Part shown: piece by piece, positions 62,701-64,000 of the stretch
Layout of the letters: every line of letters starts with the position of its first letter
Position numbering within the stretch: position 1 is the stretch's first letter
NCBI GenBank assembly: GCA_958450365.1
Contig: CAUEEP010000743.1
Location: forward strand, 6,409,501-6,473,500
DNA length: 64,000 nt
Direction of reading: 5' to 3'
DNA from: Mesorhabditis belari
Lineage: Eukaryota; Nematoda; Chromadorea; Rhabditida; Rhabditidae
Translations under genes and position numbers: made by a program
The notes under the pieces: model-generated
What the model saw: only the letters and a program-made list of their open reading frames with translations
Told to the model about the DNA's origin: nothing
The model's database searches: none

Positions 62701-63068
62701 ATACTTTCTGATATTGTATTGATTGTGAGAGAAAAGCTGGTCGATCCATGTCGATTTTCAGGCCGTCAACGCAGCATCTTGGAATCTGGCTCGAGTCCGA
62801 CAAAGGCGAGGATCGTCTCGTTCAAATAATCGGCTACAAGAGCAGGTAAACATATCAAAAAAAAAAGCTGATAACCAAAAATCCTTAGGTACTAAAAGAA
62901 GAGGAAAACTCGGAATATCTTTTAATCGACACACAAGCACAGAAGAAAATCGCACAAGAAGGACTCGGAACAGCTGATGAGTTTAACTTGGTTGTTTTCC
63001 ATTTTGCCGAAGAGAGACACAAGAAAGCCTATCCACGATGGGCTTCTTGGAGGAGAACTTTTACATAA
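56721..63068 (+). CDS. WDR24-like GATOR2 subunit (WD40 plus zinc RING end)
   Basis: It starts MKFREEFDNFNGEPKSP. WD repeats follow: CFRLGKKRNLLSASHVAWSK, SGSKDASVYLYDLREKNQV, DSGMIRIWDIR, LLATGGGRDRFIKVWNWKS, VHVWDVRRPFLPIYSFEEH and FVSCGKDGRVVLH. This sequence of motifs is that of WDR24, not WDR59. A helical middle is followed by zinc-finger pairs CLKCRKRMVDGACLRC, a CD step, MCGKCRHPMHLDEAVEWLF, and CPVSGCKCQC (about 60915-61205). GATOR2 relays amino-acid supply to mTORC1 at the lysosome. Exons after about 61240 are basic and Ser/Arg-rich and not typical of WDR24. A TAG near 61457 is a possible earlier stop, in which case 62761-63068 (AVNAASWNLARVRQRRG and following) is a separate or alternative end. 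Confidence 0.82.
60285..60470. repeat. Fold-back element in WDR24 intron
   Basis: AACAATCTAACTTTAA and TTGGTGTTCGGCTGTTCAA at the left are repeated inverted at the right (TTGAACAGCCCAACACCAA, TTAAAGTTAGATTGCT), with about 70 unpaired central bases. Confidence 0.85.
61562..62011. repeat. Direct duplication of about 110 bases in a WDR24 intron
   Basis: The block from ACATGATATGCTTTACTG to CAGCCATCTGAAGGGGTT (61562-61676) is repeated at about 61906-62011 with a small deletion. Both copies keep an open frame containing LMREIDSLELDHYLLEL, but splice sites at the edges are poor. Confidence 0.75.
62426..62693. mobile_element. MITE, CCGTAAATACT family, preserved copy
   Basis: Ends CCGTAAATACTGTAATAGTA and complement, with TA on both sides (62424-62425 and 62694-62695). 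Homologous over most of its length to 42691-42950. Confidence 0.88.
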
Positions 63069-63743
63069 GAATACTATCAATTATTAATTATCAATTACTA
63101 ATTATCAATTACTATTTATCAATTAGAAATATCTTTTAGTAGTTTCTGTATTTTTCTGTAATCAACAAATCCCTCTGTAAAATGTGGCAAATATACTGTG
63201 ATTGTACATTTTTTTTCTCTATCTACTCAATTCTATATCAAAAGAACTCTATTTTTACAAATGTTTTTGCCTTGAATACTGATTTCTTTACGGGTTTCAT
63301 GATTAGCTTTTATTGAAATTCAATAAAGTGAAACACATTTTTATATCCAAAGAAAAATACTAGGCTAAAAAAGGATCGGAAAGTTTGTGCGGAAATCCCG
63401 TTTCATTCAGCGATCACAATTGAAAGAGAAGAAAAAAAAAGATTTTTTTCTCAGAGAATGATATAAAATCGAGAGTATGAATAAAGATAATTAATAAAAT
63501 AAACCAACAAAAATAGAAGATCAGTAAAAGATTGATATGAGAAAGTAAAGCATTTCAAAGTCAATCTTGTAAATTCAACTTTTGAAATGCTTTGTTTTCC
63601 CTTGTAAACCCTTATAGTCATATAAATTTTTCTATTTTTTTTGATAGAGGTCTGGATAAATCTACAAATTCCCCGTTAAACCAATGGAAAAAAGGAAAAA
63701 AAACAAAGAAAACAAGATAAAGATAGGCAAAAATAAATAATGC
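63069..63743. other. Downstream spacer
   Basis: A short ATTATCAATT repeat (about 63080-63122) and A/T-rich sequence; no gene seen. Confidence 0.5.
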
Positions 63744-64000
63744 GGGAGTGGGACAAATGCGACCTTTTTTTTTGCGCACCCGGACATTTGCTCACCTTTT
63801 TTTCCGCACTTAGCCCATTACCTTCTTTCGCGTTTTAAAAAAGCTCTAAAAAGCTAATATTAACCAGTTTCTATTCCAAAAGTTGTTTTTCTAGGTAATT
63901 TTAGGGCGTAGAATTGAAATTTTGACATAACAGAGTGTGTGGAAGCAATTTGACAAAGACAAAGCAAAAAGACAAAACGGCTAGATCAAATTACAGAAAA
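63744..64000. mobile_element. Mutator-like fold-back MITE, copy 4 (cut by window end)
   Basis: It begins GGGAGTGGGACAAATGCGAC and follows copy 2's left arm and centre (ACGGCTAGATCAAATTACAG). The right arm lies outside the window. Confidence 0.88.

Overview
The window is eukaryotic and nematode-like, most probably a rhabditid. Evidence: many small exons with introns often of 40-60 bases ending in TTTCAG or TTTTAG; several start codons placed directly behind a 3' splice site, as expected after spliced-leader trans-splicing; closely spaced same-strand genes resembling an operon; and gene families whose closest pattern match is Caenorhabditis (ML-domain proteins, unc-51, hpd-1, snap-29). No species can be named from sequence alone. 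All gene models were spliced by eye, so exon edges are approximate.

Layout. 1-1060: minus-strand protein kinase that runs off the window. 2375-2792: tiny His-rich protein. 3532-5648: secreted Cys-rich multi-module protein. 5734-7134 (minus): secreted ML/MD-2-type lipid-binding protein. 8827-12573 (minus): unc-51/ULK autophagy kinase. 13487-18480: mobile-element zone (gene-fragment duplication, Mutator-like MITE, degenerate LINE carrying a double-hairpin element). 18691-29513: large DDX60-like DExH helicase with a nested fold-back/mariner insertion, a tRNA-Lys relic and a TA-flanked MITE in its introns. 30406-31837: PAN-domain secreted protein. 33080-35691: GDP-L-fucose synthase. 36940-39276: Cys-loop ligand-gated ion channel. 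39336-42005 (minus): 4-hydroxyphenylpyruvate dioxygenase. 43054-45199: unrecognised gene. 45915-48360: LMBR1-family membrane protein. 49034-50791: TACO1/YebC. 51168-55897 (minus): a tight four-gene cluster encoding two mitochondrial SSB paralogues, NIPSNAP and SNAP-29. 56721-63068: WDR24-like GATOR2 subunit.

Together the host genes cover autophagy and nutrient signalling (unc-51, WDR24, SNAP-29), mitochondrial genome and translation (mtSSB x2, TACO1, NIPSNAP), tyrosine breakdown (HPPD) and surface or neuronal proteins. These are ordinary single genes, not a pathway cassette. The unusual content is structural. There are at least ten inverted-repeat elements of several families. There are copies of host exon fragments (unc-51, ML gene, ion channel) pasted nearby, some with fold-back hairpins. 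Three introns carry tRNA-like sequences. Introns and spacers hold many 6-30 bp minisatellites.
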